64,000 nucleotides of DNA from G036327475 sp036327475 (GTDB lineage Bacteria > Pseudomonadota > Gammaproteobacteria > Enterobacterales > Enterobacteriaceae): assembly GCF_036327475.1 (NCBI RefSeq), contig NZ_CP132913.1, positions 868,001-932,000 of the forward strand, written 5' to 3'. The position numbers and the translations under genes are program-made. The notes under the pieces are model-generated. The model saw only the letters and a program-made list of their open reading frames with translations, did no database searches and had not been told where the DNA came from. Each line of letters begins with the position of its first letter. The stretch's first letter is position 1. Shown here piece after piece: positions 19,099 through 30,346 of the stretch.

Positions 19099-20436
19099 TT
19101 AGTTGATTGCCTCGCCAACGTTCAAAGAACAGAGCGTTGCTGCCGTCCACGGGATTGATTGTAAGCAGCCGCGACGACAAGCATGACCAGCGTCGGCGGT
19201 AGCCAGGCCAGTCCCTGCGCACTTAGCGGTAAGCGATCTACTCAGGTAGGGAGAATGTTGGGATAGGTCGATACCTTGACGCCATCCAGGCAACCAACGC
19301 CAGACTGACCAGCATGCCGGGGCAATAAGGCGAGCGCTCGAGCGCCACCAGCGCAGCGTAAAACTCATTAGGATCATGACAATGCACGGTGGATAGATAG
19401 CGGTAAGCACCGGAACAGAAATGCTGATTAAATGGCTAAGGCCCAGGTTGGATACAACCATGGAAAACAGTCCCAGCAGGAACACCCACTTGCTATAGCT
19501 GATACCGGTATGTTCGCTGAAAAATTCAGCGCAGGCGCAGCTCAGACCCACCGCAGTCACCAAACAGGCTATCGTTATTAGCACCGTTAAAAACCGCTAC
19601 CGGCGGCGCCAAAGATGTACTGCACATAGGCATGCAGAATTTCGACGCCGTTTTGCGTCTCCGGCACCAAAACGCCGCTGCCTGAACCTAACTTGAACAG
19701 CGTCAGAATAGGCCGCCGTCAAACCGATACCAGCAATCAGTCCGGCCAGAATGGTTAACGAGTCAGCAAGTGAGCGCTTGTCACGCCGCGCGAACGTGCG
19801 GCGTTGACGATAACGATGCCGAATACCATCGCGCCCAGGCTATCCGTGGTAAGATAGCCGTTCACGAATCCGCTGGAAACGGCAGGTGACTGTAGCCCGC
19901 GGATACTAGCAACGGCTGACCCGCTGGACACAGCACCGCCGTAATGCCCAATACCGCGAGCGCGATGATCCTAATCGGCGCCAGAACATAGCCCACTGTA
20001 TCCAGAAAGCGGCCTGGGTACATGGAAATACCGATGACCACTGAAAATAGATCAGGCTATAAATCAGCAAAGGCAGTTCGCCGTTTCCGGCGAAAGGGGC
20101 CACACCGACCGCAAATGAGACGGTCGCGGTGCGCGGTGTAGCAAACAGCGGGCCCACCGCCAAATAACACACGACAGCCAGAAACAGACCGGCTTTCCGA
20201 CCAATAGGGGAGCTGAGCGCATCAATGCCGCCCCCGACCCGCGCCAACGCGATAACGGCCATGACCGGTAGACCGACCGCAGTAATCAAAAAGCCCGCCG
20301 CCGCCAGCCAAACGTGCTGACCGGATTGTAGGCGGCCCACCATGGGCGGAAAAATGATATTTCCGGCACCGACAAACAGAGCAAAGATCATAAAACCCAG
20401 CGCGAGTATGTCTTTTGAGGTTAAACGTTTAGTCAT
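19099..20436 (-). pseudogene. brnQ: brnQ remnant (branched-chain amino-acid carrier)
   Basis: BrnQ is a sodium-coupled Leu/Ile/Val importer. The start MTKRLTSKDILALGFMIFALFVGAGNIIFPP at 20436 (shown here in part) and the helices to AVGPLFATPRTATVSFAVG are well kept for about 140 residues; the rest (LYPGRFLDTVG, FVNGYLTTDSLG, IACLVTAVGLSCACAEFF, GLFSMVVSNLGLSHLISISVP) follows in other frames. At least four frameshifts. Some pieces appear only by comparing frames by eye. Confidence 0.85.
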
Positions 20437-20745
20437 GGGTTTGTATTAAAGTCTGCAGTAAATCCTAATAAAAAAATTATTATGACTGCGCAGTGATTGA
20501 CACACCTTTGATCGAAACGATTGGCATCGCGCGAGCAAGCAGGTACAAAATCCGCTTTTGAATAATATTTAGGTTAGATATTCAAATGTTCCCTTTTCTG
20601 TGCTACATGATAACCAGTCTGACGCAGAAAATCGCCAGCGCAACATAAGAAAATACGATGGATGACATGGACACGCGGCGGTTCCGTCGGGTAACGCCTG
20701 CGTAGACGGTCGTTTCAGCCGATGAACAGATCCTTAAGGTAGCGC
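20437..20745. other. Intergenic region upstream of brnQ, no gene seen
   Basis: AT-richer sequence between brnQ and the next remnant. In E. coli phoR and phoB lie here; I see nothing of either. No convincing hairpin or operator was found. Confidence 0.4.
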
Positions 20746-20749
20746 GCGA

Positions 20750-21310
20750 CCGCTGCGCAGTTCAAAATCTAGCGTGGGCTCTCGGTATGCCTTTGACGTA
20801 AGGCGAAGGAAATGATTTGAGCGTGGGCGCTCAGCTTATTACCCTCTTCGGTAAAGGCGAAACCGCATTGCGGGCTCCGGCACAGCTGATCCAGACTGAC
20901 ATACTGGCTGGCTTCACGGATGCGTTCCAGCACCGCCTGATGATGTCCGGCTTTGATAAAGCGCAACGGTTTAAAGCTGCCAGCGCGTTCGGTATCGTAC
21001 TCCAGGAAAAGGCATCCACCCTCACCTGGTCAAACAGGATGGGCACGACCGACTCATAACTCCTTCGGAAATCCATGTGGAGCGGAAGTTCCTGCTGTAC
21101 ACGTACAGGCTCAGCACAAAATCCTCCAGCTTTACTGGCCAGCGCTGGGCTATTGATGTATTTGAAGCCCAGGCTCCTCGCCCATGTGCGCCAATGGCAT
21201 AGACAGAAATCAGGTCTTTGCGTTCTGGAAACCATTTAACACGGCCCGTCCGTCAGCCCGACCAAAATTCCTGCATACAACTAAAGTATGATAATGAAAT
21301 TAGATCACCT
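20750..21310 (-). pseudogene. MetE/YxjG-like methionine synthase remnant
   Basis: The minus strand shows LRFIKAGHHQAVL, IREASQYVSLDQLCRSPQCGFAFTEEGNKL and, in another frame, LHMDFRRSYESVVPILFDQVRVDAF. The block LDQLC-SPQCGFA is characteristic of the C-terminal zinc-binding part of cobalamin-independent methionine synthase-like proteins (YxjG/YxjH type). The N-terminal part is not recognisable. Frameshifts separate the pieces, so it is dead. The exact subfamily is uncertain. Confidence 0.6.
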
Positions 21311-21329
21311 GATCAGGTAAAGTTCGATG

Positions 21330-22050
21330 CCCGACAATACGCCGGCGTTGCGCATGCTAAGGTCGACGCCACCGTCATGCTCAGCAAGTCAAAAGAGAAA
21401 GCCGCTGGCTAATAGACTAACCCGATGCAGCAGTGGACCATTAAGCAAATTACAGGTATACACCGACCTCAGAACAAACTGGGTAATAATGGCGCCAGCC
21501 AAGGTAAACCAACGAATGAATCTAGATGATTGCGCTACCATGCTTTGCCTCGCATAAACAATTCAAAATGAATTTATCCCCATAATGGTTATTGCTAAAT
21601 AGAGTATGAATGACATTTACCGGCAGTAGCGAGCGGGTGTCTTCATTAAGACGAAAAATGAAACAGTTATTATCATCCTCTGTCAATATCACTCAACAAA
21701 TAACATTTTTAACATCTTGTCTATAAGTGCGCTGCGCGTTACCGATGTACGCCCCTAATAGAGTCGGTGCAATTCTCGGCACGACGGACGTTCACACTGG
21801 CTATTGTGGCTACGCTTTTATCGGTGATATTTATCGTCCGCCGGCCTGCCTTTAGTGACCCGACGCCAACACACCTGAATGCGTGGCACGCTGCCAGAAA
21901 AAAATGGGCACATCGGCGCAATGCGCAATTCCTCGACGACCCACTGCTGAAGTAACGCGGACAATGTGCTGCAAGTCTGACATGAACGCCGGATCATCGG
22001 CAAGTAATGTAATACATTTGGCCGCTTCACTAATGTAGTACATCAACCAA
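21330..22050. other. Decayed region without a recognisable gene
   Basis: About 700 bp downstream of queH. Short frames exist on both strands (for example 21767-21955 plus) but have no family features and no convincing ribosome-binding site. Sequence near 21560-21720 is AT-rich. Nothing can be assigned. Confidence 0.4.
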
Positions 22051-22052
22051 TA

Positions 22053-22700
22053 TTATTCTTCGTAATATTTAGTGCCGATACGGACAATATCCCTGCCTTG
22101 AGAGCGACGGTGTTTATTGGTATCGCGCAAAGAATAAATGCAACCGCAATATTCCTGTTGATAGAAACGCTCACGCTTACTGATATCAATCATTCGTGCG
22201 GAGCCACCCTGTTTGCGCCAATTATATTCCCAATAAGTAATACCGTTATAATGGCTCGCGGCACGCCTGCCGCATTCGTTAATCTGCTGCATATTTTTCC
22301 AACGAGAAATACCGAGCGAGCTGGAAATTACACTGAAACCGTTTTCAGCGGCGAAGAGAGCGGTACGTTCAAAACGCATATTGAAACACATGGTGCAACG
22401 GATACCCCGCTCAGGTTCTTGTTCCATGCCTTTGGCGCGGGCAAACCAATTGTCGCTGTCGTAATCAGCATCAACAAATGGCACCTTATACTGCTGCGCA
22501 AAACGAATATTCTCTTCCTTGCGGATCAGATATTCCCGCTGCGGGTGAATATTTGGGTTGTAGAAGAAAATCGTGTAATCAATGCCTGAAGCGGTGATCG
22601 CTTCCATGACCTCTCCAGAACACGGGGCGCAGCATGAATGAAGCAACAGTTTATCGGCGCCATTGGGTAACATTAAGACGGGACGGTTGAATTCGGCCAT
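22053..22700 (-). CDS. queH: Epoxyqueuosine reductase QueH (DUF208)
   Basis: QueH reduces epoxyqueuosine to queuosine in tRNA, the last step after Tgt and QueA; it is unrelated to the cobalamin-dependent QueG. The 215-residue protein has all family cysteine pairs: LLLHSCCAPCSGEV near residue 20, the RCTMCFNMRFERTA block near 100, and YCGCIYSLRD near 183, plus FYNPNIHPQREY and DYDSDNWF. The start at 22700 gives the usual N-terminus. It stands alone between pseudogenes with no operon partner, so its intact frame points to selection. Confidence 0.92.
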   Translation of the reverse strand: MAEFNRPVLMLPNGADKLLLHSCCAPCSGEVMEAITASGIDYTIFFYNPNIHPQREYLIRKEENIRFAQQYKVPFVDADYDSDNWFARAKGMEQEPERGIRCTMCFNMRFERTALFAAENGFSVISSSLGISRWKNMQQINECGRRAASHYNGITYWEYNWRKQGGSARMIDISKRERFYQQEYCGCIYSLRDTNKHRRSQGRDIVRIGTKYYEE

Positions 22701-23300
22701 AAAAACACTCTTCCGGTGGTAAAATAAGCGGTCATTGGCGGCAAGGGTAACACAATAAAGACTACAGTTTTCCCACGCACCTCAGCCTGAGGGTTAGCGT
22801 TCGCCATAAATGGAAACTGGTAACAATTTCTCATAAACCTTTATACGCGTAGGGCATTTCCGCCTTAGCGGGATAGGCAAGCGCAGAAACAGAAGTCACA
22901 GGGTAGCATTATATTCTTTCATAAATAAAGTGTAACTCAGCTCCGGTTGATGTAATAATAATAGTGAGCGCCTAAGCCAGACTGCATGTTACCCCTGCGT
23001 GTGCCTACCCATGGCCAGGGTATGTCAGAACTTCGTGGCCACATTCTAACTCTGTGTTTTTGATAAGCCAAAGCCGTCGGTCAACTGCGGTGAATTGGTT
23101 ATTAACTGACAACGGTGGCAAATGTCACTATCATTAGAAATGACGAGGCTTAGCTCTCGTCAAGCGATGCGAAAGCATGAAGCGTTTCCTGCAGTGAGCT
23201 TTTACATAGATTTAACCTTAAGAAAGTTAATAACCAATCTCAGTGGTCTCTCTGTTCCTCCAATGAAGTCATTGGCAATGAAAACGGGAATTTTGTTTTG
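22701..23300. other. Upstream region of queH and decayed spacer
   Basis: No recognisable gene in about 600 bp. The first part must hold the queH promoter, but no clear -35/-10 pair stands out. A 60-codon frame at 23122-23304 lacks family features; the sequence just after it (HADDTRNTAGFDTVSVIDTRQLD near 23337-23400, shown in part) faintly resembles a YVTN beta-propeller protein such as YncE, too weak to annotate. Confidence 0.35.
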
Positions 23301-23599
23301 CTAGTCCTACCGATGGCGACGCCGGTTTATGCCCTGCATGCCGACGATACCCGCAACACCGCCGGCTTTGATACGGTCAGTGTCATCGACACACGGCAAC
23401 TGGACCCGCGATACACCTTCCGACACTATGGCGGATCACGTTTCTGCGCCCTACAAGCCTGATGTTGTGCCACCAGGTAAATTTCGCCGACGCTCGCTGG
23501 ACGGTAAAGACGACAAATTAAGCAAGTTGGGGTTATGCTAACGCCCGCCGCCAGCCGTTGGCGTCAACACAAGCGTAAACATGACATGGTACATCTTCC

Positions 23600-24365
23600 T
23601 TCCTGGTTGCTGCCGTACGGCAAAGCCATTGCGCCCGGCGTGAAGGGTAGCGTCTGCCATTGGTGATAGTGCGCACTGGCTGCGGCAATCCGGCGTCGAA
23701 CGCGCTGTCGTGCTTGCCAAATTACCATTGCCCCACCGGTTCAGGAACTGATCGCACCATCGCTATTAGCTCCACAGCTGGGAGGTTCACTAACCGGCAA
23801 CTGTCTGGCAGCGGAGTTACACAGATATTATAGTCTACGTCAGACCACGTCATATCACGTATCACGAAGAGCCAGCACAGGTCAGGATCATTTCCCCCTT
23901 CAACCCACTGATGACGGCTAAAGAACAGTGAAAGAATGGCGTTGGCCGGATAGCTAGGTGACCCCTTCCGCTACACCCCAGACTCCTCGCTACTACGTCA
24001 ACTGCAGCGGCCGCCGGGCACACCCAGCTCAATCAAGACATCCAGCTGCTGTGCCCTTGCGGCAAAAAAGTTGACAGCGCGCTGGCATTGGTCTCGCTAT
24101 CGACGTAGCAGAAAAAGTGATAGGTTCGCCTATCGCCGAGGTGGGTTCGTCCATGACGATAATATCGGTAGCGCCGCGGTCTGTTGATTCCTTTGCCGAA
24201 ATCAACAAAACCGAGCCGGCGCAGCTCTCATCCCAAACCAGATATTTTCCGCAACCGCCAGGTCTGGGGATCGCGCTCAGCTCCTACTGAACGATGATGA
24301 CGCCTGCTTCCAGGGCCTCTTTCGGATGGGGGAACTCACGGCCTTTACACAGTTGAATGAAACCC
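23600..24365 (-). pseudogene. Sugar ABC transporter ATPase remnant (RbsA/XylG type)
   Basis: The minus strand shows KEALEAGVIIVQ-ELSAIP (typical Q-loop region of sugar ABC ATPases), then ENIWFG and RFGFVDFGK in shifted frames, and DIIVMDEPTSAIGE, a Walker B motif with its catalytic glutamate. Walker A is not visible and stops abound. It lies just downstream of the kinase remnant on the same strand, so it was probably part of one sugar or polyol import and catabolism operon. Confidence 0.6.
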
Positions 24366-24369
24366 ATCA

Positions 24370-25430
24370 AAATGCTGAGAAAAGCGGATGGACCGACATG
24401 CTGAGAAAAGCGGATGGACCGACGCCGTTGCTGCTGCACAAGGTACGAACGAGCCACCACGGAGCAAAGCTTTTCCTTACCACGTAACTTGAAATAGGCC
24501 GCTTCGCAGCCGGCGTATTCAAATTGTCTGGATAGCCGCGCCTAATGCGGCGGCTTCTTTCTCCATAGGACATATCACCGAGCCGTTCACGACGTCCACC
24601 ATAATCCGCCGCCAGCGAGTGCTGCAAGCACCGCCGCTGGTTAGGCGGATTTCGTGACCGCGATCCAATGCTGGCGGAACAAGTCCATTCTGAAACGCAG
24701 TCCATAAGTAGTGTTTTCCACCACCACCAAACAGAGATTGGCCGCGCTAAAATTATCTGCATCTAGATTGGCACAGGCTGGCCTTGGCCGCAGGCAGTTG
24801 CGGTACCCAGTTTCCGTAAAGAATGCCAGTATCAACACGCCACCTGCACACGGTTCCGCCTGCTCAAACGCTCGATAAAGGCGTTGACGTGCGAATATCG
24901 AAAACCTCTGCCGGAGGCATCGCCACATTCGGCCACACGCTGTCTTGTTAACCAAAATTGAGGTAATCGCAGGGCAGTAATGCTGTGGCTGGCCCCGTAG
25001 CCACAGTTCCAAGTGATGCTGCTTGAACCAGACGTTTTGGACGCGGTATAAGCCCGTCGCCACCATCACCCCCAAGCCGCGCCAGCGAGCCGCTGATACC
25101 GCCGAGCTGCTTCAGCAGCCAGCGCTCTCCGGCACAGTAACTTGACCGTATGCAGAACGTCGTCCGCATCGTCCAGCGGCCACGAAACCGTGCTGCTGGC
25201 CAGACACAACCAGCCACTGGAATCCGCTGGATTGACCACCGCCGTATCAACGGCCAGCTTGAAGGAGCTATCAGCGCGCCGACTACTACTGCGCCTGCTG
25301 CTCACGTCGGCCGGAGACACCACTTATTCAGTGGATGCGTGTCATTCACTGAGGATCCCTCCGTCGTCGTCACCGACGATCACCACCTTCATCCCATGCG
25401 TACCGCAGTTGATACCGGCAAAAGCGCCAT
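24370..25430 (-). pseudogene. FGGY-family sugar kinase remnant (xylulokinase-like)
   Basis: The N-terminal ASKHA phosphate motif is clear near 25430: AFAGINCGTHGMKVVIVGDDDGG. Further down follow CDYLNF and GDASGRGF (the substrate and dinucleotide region typical of xylulose-type kinases) and, near 24650-24500, shifted pieces corresponding to the SGGA-RWR and EKEAAALGAA parts of the C-terminal domain. A 26-bp tandem duplication ends the gene. Several frameshifts. The substrate is inferred only; a D-xylulose or ribulose kinase is likely from the dehydrogenase next door. Confidence 0.65.
24372..24423. repeat. 26-bp perfect tandem duplication
   Basis: A 26-bp unit beginning ATGCTGAGAAAAGCGG is repeated exactly at 24372-24397 and 24398-24423, between the kinase and ABC ATPase remnants. 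It is the longest of the perfect tandem duplications seen here. Confidence 0.92.
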
Positions 25431-26210
25431 ATATCACTCCAATATCGCCCAGATTGCCTGAGGCGGCGCGGTCGAACGCCTCTACGGCGTCGTTGAATTT
25501 ACAAATCTGCGAAATCAACGGCCGCACCTTCAGCTTTGCCAGCGATTAGTAGCCGCAGTGTACGGGATGCATGTTGGTATAGCGGAAATGGTCTCGAAGG
25601 TGACTTCCTTGGAATACAGACCAGCCCCACGGTGCCGCCGGGGCGACATGGTTGCTGATACTTGTGATAACCTGTTTCGTGATAACCTGTTTCACTCCGC
25701 TGCACCAAATACCACATCCGCGTCGTTGCCAGAAGTCAACGCGGCAACTTTCTCTGCCAGATTGCCAGTTTTGATATTGACTGCGTGCATGCCCGGATAA
25801 CGTTCAGCGACCTTTAATTGATATCTCCGGGTTTAAGCTGGCCTTATGCAGCGGCATGCATATCAATGGCCACCTCCTTCCACCAATGCGCCTTCGGTAA
25901 GGCTGACGAAGGTGAACGCGGCCGGGTGCACTACTGTTTCCCGTAGACAGCCATTAGCCAGCGTGGTGGCCCAAAAAACGTACCGCCGAATCCAGGTTAT
26001 AAATGCCGGCGTGGGATTTGTCGGCGTGGGATTGGACGGATTTCATATTCGAGGATCTCAGGCTCCACACAAGCTCGAGACGGACACTCCCCCAGCCAGT
26101 ACGACGCTGGTGGCTTTGTGACCCAATATCTTCGGTGTTTTGACTACGAATTGGCCGATGCGGCCATGGTGGTAATAATGGACTATAATATCGATATCAT
26201 TCGCGTACAA
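25430..26210 (-). pseudogene. Zinc alcohol/polyol dehydrogenase remnant (xylitol/sorbitol type)
   Basis: On the minus strand, HYYHHGRIGQFVVKTPKILGHKATSVVLAGG (near 26170, shown in part: HYYHHGRIG, ILGHKA) is the N-terminal zinc-site region of medium-chain polyol dehydrogenases. RYVFWATTLANGCLRE, VVHPAAFTF, then YPGMHAVNIK, KVAALTSGNDADVVF and RPLISQICKFNDAVEAFDRAASGN follow in several frames. The catalytic GHE is GHK here. The end of this gene runs in frame into the kinase start. Dead. Confidence 0.7.
25664..25693. repeat. 15-bp perfect tandem duplication in the dehydrogenase remnant
   Basis: GTGATAACCTGTTTC occurs twice head to tail (25664-25678, 25679-25693). A further imperfect pair (12 of 15 bp) sits at 26007-26036 in the same pseudogene. 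Confidence 0.9.
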
Positions 26211-26214
26211 TGAA

Positions 26215-26850
26215 TGATGAATGAGTTATCGCCGAAAATATGTGAAGCGCGTTTTAAAATGAGGAAATTTGCAAACATCAAGATTATTTTGGCTGTCAAT
26301 AGCCGAACAACACGCTGCGCATAAGTGGCGGCAACGGTTTTTCAATGATATTGATGCCCTTTCCTCGCGAAAACACGATGTTCCAAGTTATCCCTTGTCT
26401 GGCCTACAGTTGTTAACCTATTCCAATTAGCCACGCTATTGCACTGTTTCTCGGACAAACCTGCCAGGAAGCCCAGAATATTTACATCCGACCTTCAACG
26501 ACATCCCAACAGGAGTTGCCTCTGGGGAGAGGAGTATTTATTTGCCGACGACCCCGCACTGATGCTGAACTACGGCGAGGTCGCACCGCCGGCTGGCGAT
26601 TAAAGAATAGCACTAAAGAATAGCACTGTTGTCAACGCTATCTCGTGCTGCGCGCGGGCGCGCGACGCGATATACTATTGTGCTAATACCCGCCATTGAT
26701 TGGCGGCAGGGTGTGGTTGTTTTGAAATTCTTATCGGAAAACCGGAACGATCTCGATATTTTACTGATCCGAGCGTACGGCGCGTGGCGTGAAAGCGGCA
26801 AGATTATTCGTTTCCGGCGAGATACAAAGCGATAACGACACGGGAGTGTA
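26215..26850. other. Region upstream of the polyol operon, no gene assigned
   Basis: About 630 bp between the divergent dehydrogenase and LacI-type remnants. A 68-codon plus frame at 26629-26835 and the stretch encoding EEYLFADDPALMLNYGEVAPP near 26520-26590 (shown in part) show no family I recognise. A perfect 13-bp tandem duplication lies at 26601-26626. Promoters and operators of the divergent genes would be expected near its ends. Confidence 0.35.
26601..26626. repeat. 13-bp perfect tandem duplication
   Basis: TAAAGAATAGCAC repeated exactly at 26601-26613 and 26614-26626 in unassigned sequence. Confidence 0.9.
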
Positions 26851-26855
26851 AATTG

Positions 26856-27560
26856 GTGCCAAGTAGGAAGGTCAAGGCTACGCTTGCAAGCGTAGCCGCG
26901 CGTCCAGCGTCAGCAAATAATCGTACCACGTGTGTTTTCCTACCAGATGCGCTAGGTAAGTGCTGGAGACCGTAATTAGGCTACGTTGTGAATATGGCGA
27001 AAATCTACGCGCTTGAGCCAGTAAGAAACCGTCGGCATTTGTCAATCCCGATATTGGCAATCCTTCTTCGGCAAGATGACGCAACTGACGGCGCTTGAAG
27101 CGTAACAGGCCGGCTACGACACGCTGGTCTTCGATTCGTGTGAATCCCAATAACAGGAAAACCGCACCATCGATAAGCTGATTGGCTGCGGCGTAGATGC
27201 GATAGTGTTAAGAATTATCGGCCGGCATACTTCGAACGACTGGCGTTGCTGAATATCTGGTCATTCTGATAGACCGCGGGCTTTGGTATTGCCTCATGCG
27301 GCAGCGTTTATATCGATAATCTTGATTGCGGCTTGCAGGCGGCCGCTTTTGTAGGAGCAGCGGGCCGGGCTCATTGCGTAAGCTGCAATAATCAGATCTC
27401 GCAGGGAATTATAAAATCCTGCATTGACCATCGGTTGTGGCCGATACAGGATATTAGCGTCTTCAGCATTGATGAAATTCCCTATGCGGCGGTATTCGGC
27501 TTTAATTCCCCCTGTATCTCCAACGAGTTAAATGAGATGGCTTGGCAAGCGATAAAATGA
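26856..27560 (+). pseudogene. LacI-family repressor remnant
   Basis: From the GTG at 26856 the plus strand reads VPSRKVKATLASVAARPASASK, the start of a LacI-type helix-turn-helix. After frame changes it shows FVNPDIGNP (the start of the periplasmic-binding-like sensor domain), LKR-RPATTRWSSI versus the expected GYDTLVFDS, ENRTIDKLIGCGVDAIVL and, in other frames, ILIDRGL and AAAFIS-DN. It is divergent from the dehydrogenase-kinase-ABC remnants and was probably their regulator. Confidence 0.55.
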
Positions 27561-28375
27561 TGGTGTGATGCGGCGCGAATCTGCCGTTTAGCATGGTTGT
27601 TGTCGCGTACGCAAGGGAGGTGTTTCCGGCCGGCCCTGCCTCTACTCACCCCGCGGCGCAGGCAACTCGTCCCGAACCGGTTTCCTCCTAGCGCAAACCA
27701 CGCATTGTTATCCACCGCCGAGCGGCGTTGCTCTGCGCGGCGGGACGGCCCGCGCCGCTGTTGTGCTGCCTTCAGCAATAATTTATTAGTAAGCGCTTTA
27801 GCATTTTCCTTACTCTTAATATGGATTAATACTATCTTCGCAGCACGGTGCAATGACTCATCCCTCAAATGCACTATGCAGGAGATATAGATGCCCATCA
27901 TCACTTTCCTTGCATTGAGTCATCCGTACATCGCTTTCATAAGATTACTTTCAGTACAGCAGAGCAGTACAGCAGAGAAAATTTAAACACATCCGGCCGC
28001 CATCGCAGAAAGGCACATTTTATTCTGCCGCTTGCGCATTTTCTCCATCTGGCGCGCCGGTTGTCGCGCCAAAACGCTACCAACAGGAGAAGCCCAGGCG
28101 CTTGCCTGGCCGGTGGGGCGGTCTGTATCGCGGTTCTACCGCCTGGCGGCGCATGAATGAAGATCTCTGCCAATCGACCAAAGATCTCCCAGCTCCGGAA
28201 AATATCGCATTCCCTCGGCCGTTGGCGCAGATGGCTAATAAGCAGGTCGTTTATGGTTACATTTAAAAGCGTCGCCGGTCCTGCTGATGGGCATCTGGGC
28301 ATCGGTTTATTCGCGCGGCTGGGCGGCGCGCAAGATCTACCCAGGTGTTGAGTTGACCTTCGCCGGATTCCCTTG
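27561..28375. other. Decayed region; one possible small membrane-protein start
   Basis: No family recognised. At 27891 an ATG with a good GGAGATATAG site opens MPIITFLALSHPYIAFIRLLS, a hydrophobic start, but a perfect 13-bp tandem duplication (27952-27977) shifts it and stops follow. A later piece near 28260-28400 (VLLMGIWASVYSRGWAARK, shown in part) also looks membrane-associated. Possibly one dead inner-membrane protein gene on the plus strand. Confidence 0.35.
27952..27977. repeat. 13-bp perfect tandem duplication
   Basis: CAGTACAGCAGAG is repeated exactly at 27952-27964 and 27965-27977. Confidence 0.9.
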
Positions 28376-28379
28376 GCTG

Positions 28380-29020
28380 CTTATGGTTGTATCCCTGATA
28401 CAACGCTTCCGTTTGTAACGTCATCGTAATCCGCGATGGGATTGTCGGAATAGCGGACCGAGCTGGCATCGAGAAAGTCAGTGCGAAATAGCCAGGCTTG
28501 ACGACGGTGACGTAGATACATAACGGGACAAAGTCGCGCGCCAGATTGACACCGAACCCCTCCCCACCGCAAACTTGGACATGCCGTGAAGGGTAAAAAA
28601 TCGAAATCGGTCGGCCCTTCGATTGAGCCGATATTGATGATATTGTCATAGTGCTGAGACCGCAGCGTCGACAGTATCGCCTGTATCATCCGTACCATCT
28701 CCGCGACGTTGATCTCGAACTGATGCTGTAAATCCTCGCGGCTTCTTCAAAAAGATCAAGATGACCGTATCCAGCATTATTTACCAGCACATCAACGGCG
28801 CCGAGCATTCGACGGCGGCGTAAACCACTCGTTGCTGGCCAGGTGGCGTCGGCGACGTCCAGGCTCTGGAGTAGTAGCCGGCGCTATATGTAGCGCGGAC
28901 AGCTTCTTCGCTATCTCGCGCGGTCGCAACAATATTGTCCTCGGCCGCGAGGATGATCTGCGCGAGTTGGGCACCCAGGCCGCGGCAAGCCAATTGCACC
29001 CTGAACAATGCCGCTGAGTT
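28380..29020 (-). pseudogene. Short-chain dehydrogenase/reductase remnant
   Basis: The minus strand near 29000 gives SRGLGAQLAQIILAAEDN-VATARDSE (the glycine-rich NAD(P) motif is partly shifted), then LLVNNAGYGHLDLF near 28790, then INVAEMVRMIQAIL, NIINIGSIEG, VKPGYF and TDFLDASSVRYSDNPI. This is the classical SDR order (coenzyme loop, NNAG, catalytic Ser region), split over at least three frames. Substrate unknown. Confidence 0.7.
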
Positions 29021-30346
29021 AAAGGATAGACAGGCAGAAGCGACGCGAAAGGCGTACAGATTATGTGTTCTCCAAATGACGCCTAGCTCGATATTCCCGC
29101 ACCAGTCAACCAGATCTGCCGTGAGTGGGTTGCTCCTACGCTGTATTCTTTGCGGCAGTGACGTGCCGAAAGTGAAGCGACTAATGGCTTACAGTATTTG
29201 ATAGACAATTACGGCAGATGACATAAAAGCTCGGGATGCGTGACTACTAATATGCATTAGTTAAAATCTTAAGGGAAACTGCTCGCACGGATATCAAGTT
29301 TTGTGATGGTTTATCGGCAACTGTGGTACACCGACTTGGAAAAGTTGTTTATATAAATGTGATTGATCACATAAAGCAGAAACATTCAATATCTACCAAG
29401 TTGAGGGATGTACTCTTTACGCCAGTGAATAAATGTGTGATTTTTATTTTTGGATGAAACAACACGGAAAAGATAAAATCGCCATACAATAAGCTTTAAA
29501 TAGTATACCCGTTATCGCCATGATGGAACGTTCGCTTCTACCCTGAGGAATTAAAAACAGGAATTCTGAAGCCGTATGTTCAACAATTCCACTCTTGATT
29601 TTTTAAATATACCTAAGGATTAATAGAATGGAGACGATGAATTTCTATGCCGATGACCAGTGCTGGTTGATAAGTTTGCCGCTCATGATAGAAAGGCAGA
29701 GTGTAATCCATCTGGGTATTGAATAGGAGTGAAGCTCTTCAACTAGTCTATACGTCACCTTCTGTCATCACGCCAATACCACACGTGGATGTTGAAAGAA
29801 TTTTTATGTCATCCAATACATGCTGGCAGAAAAGATAAGTGCCAATTCAATAAGCGGCCTCATAGACTATTGCCATCATGTCGGATTATATACCCAAAAA
29901 ACTCCTCGGAGAAGGCGTTTGCTGGTAATATGAACTATCTCATGCACTGTCAGCTAGCCCTATCAGATCTGACTTTCTCGTTAAGTGGGTCATAATCGCG
30001 CGCCGTTGTGATAGAAGGTGATTAATTGCCGTATGACTTTTCGATCGTCCAATTTCCATCATCCCGCGCCTATCGCATAATTTAAACTGATGAGTTGTGC
30101 TGGCCATTCCGTAGTACTAACCTAGCTATCATGGCGGTCTATTTACCCCTGATCGCGTTTTTAGCCAAACTGCCATGATGTGCTTGAGCCATGTTGAGTG
30201 TTACAAAAGCAGGAAATTCCATTTACCTGTCGTCGTAGCAAGCTCAATCATGTAAAAGACCGCTTCCACAAGCAAAGGGGCTATGGCTTAAACTTATACA
30301 GATGTTACAGTATGTGTAATTTCAACTTTGCACTTGTTGATTTTAG
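29021..30346. other. AT-rich unassigned region beside tRNA-Thr
   Basis: About 1.3 kb with visibly lower GC than its surroundings, directly next to the 3' end of the tRNA-Thr gene. Only short frames occur (for example 29789-29995 plus) and none resembles a known family. The composition and place suggest an old insertion at the tRNA, but I found no repeat of the tRNA 3' end and no integrase, so this stays a guess. Confidence 0.35.

Noticed and set aside
21767..21955. 62-codon frame with a hydrophobic start (signal-like)
   Set aside because: Hydrophobic run alone is not evidence; the surroundings are decayed and no downstream domain exists.
24372..24423. 26-bp direct repeat considered as an insertion-sequence target duplication or att site
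   Set aside because: The copies are immediately adjacent with nothing between them, so it is a tandem duplication.
27597..27890. 97-codon frame with one possible membrane helix
   Set aside because: Arg/Cys-rich composition typical of a shadow frame in GC-rich DNA.
29789..29995. 68-codon frame as a possible small gene
   Set aside because: No ribosome-binding site or family likeness, and it lies in AT-rich decayed sequence.
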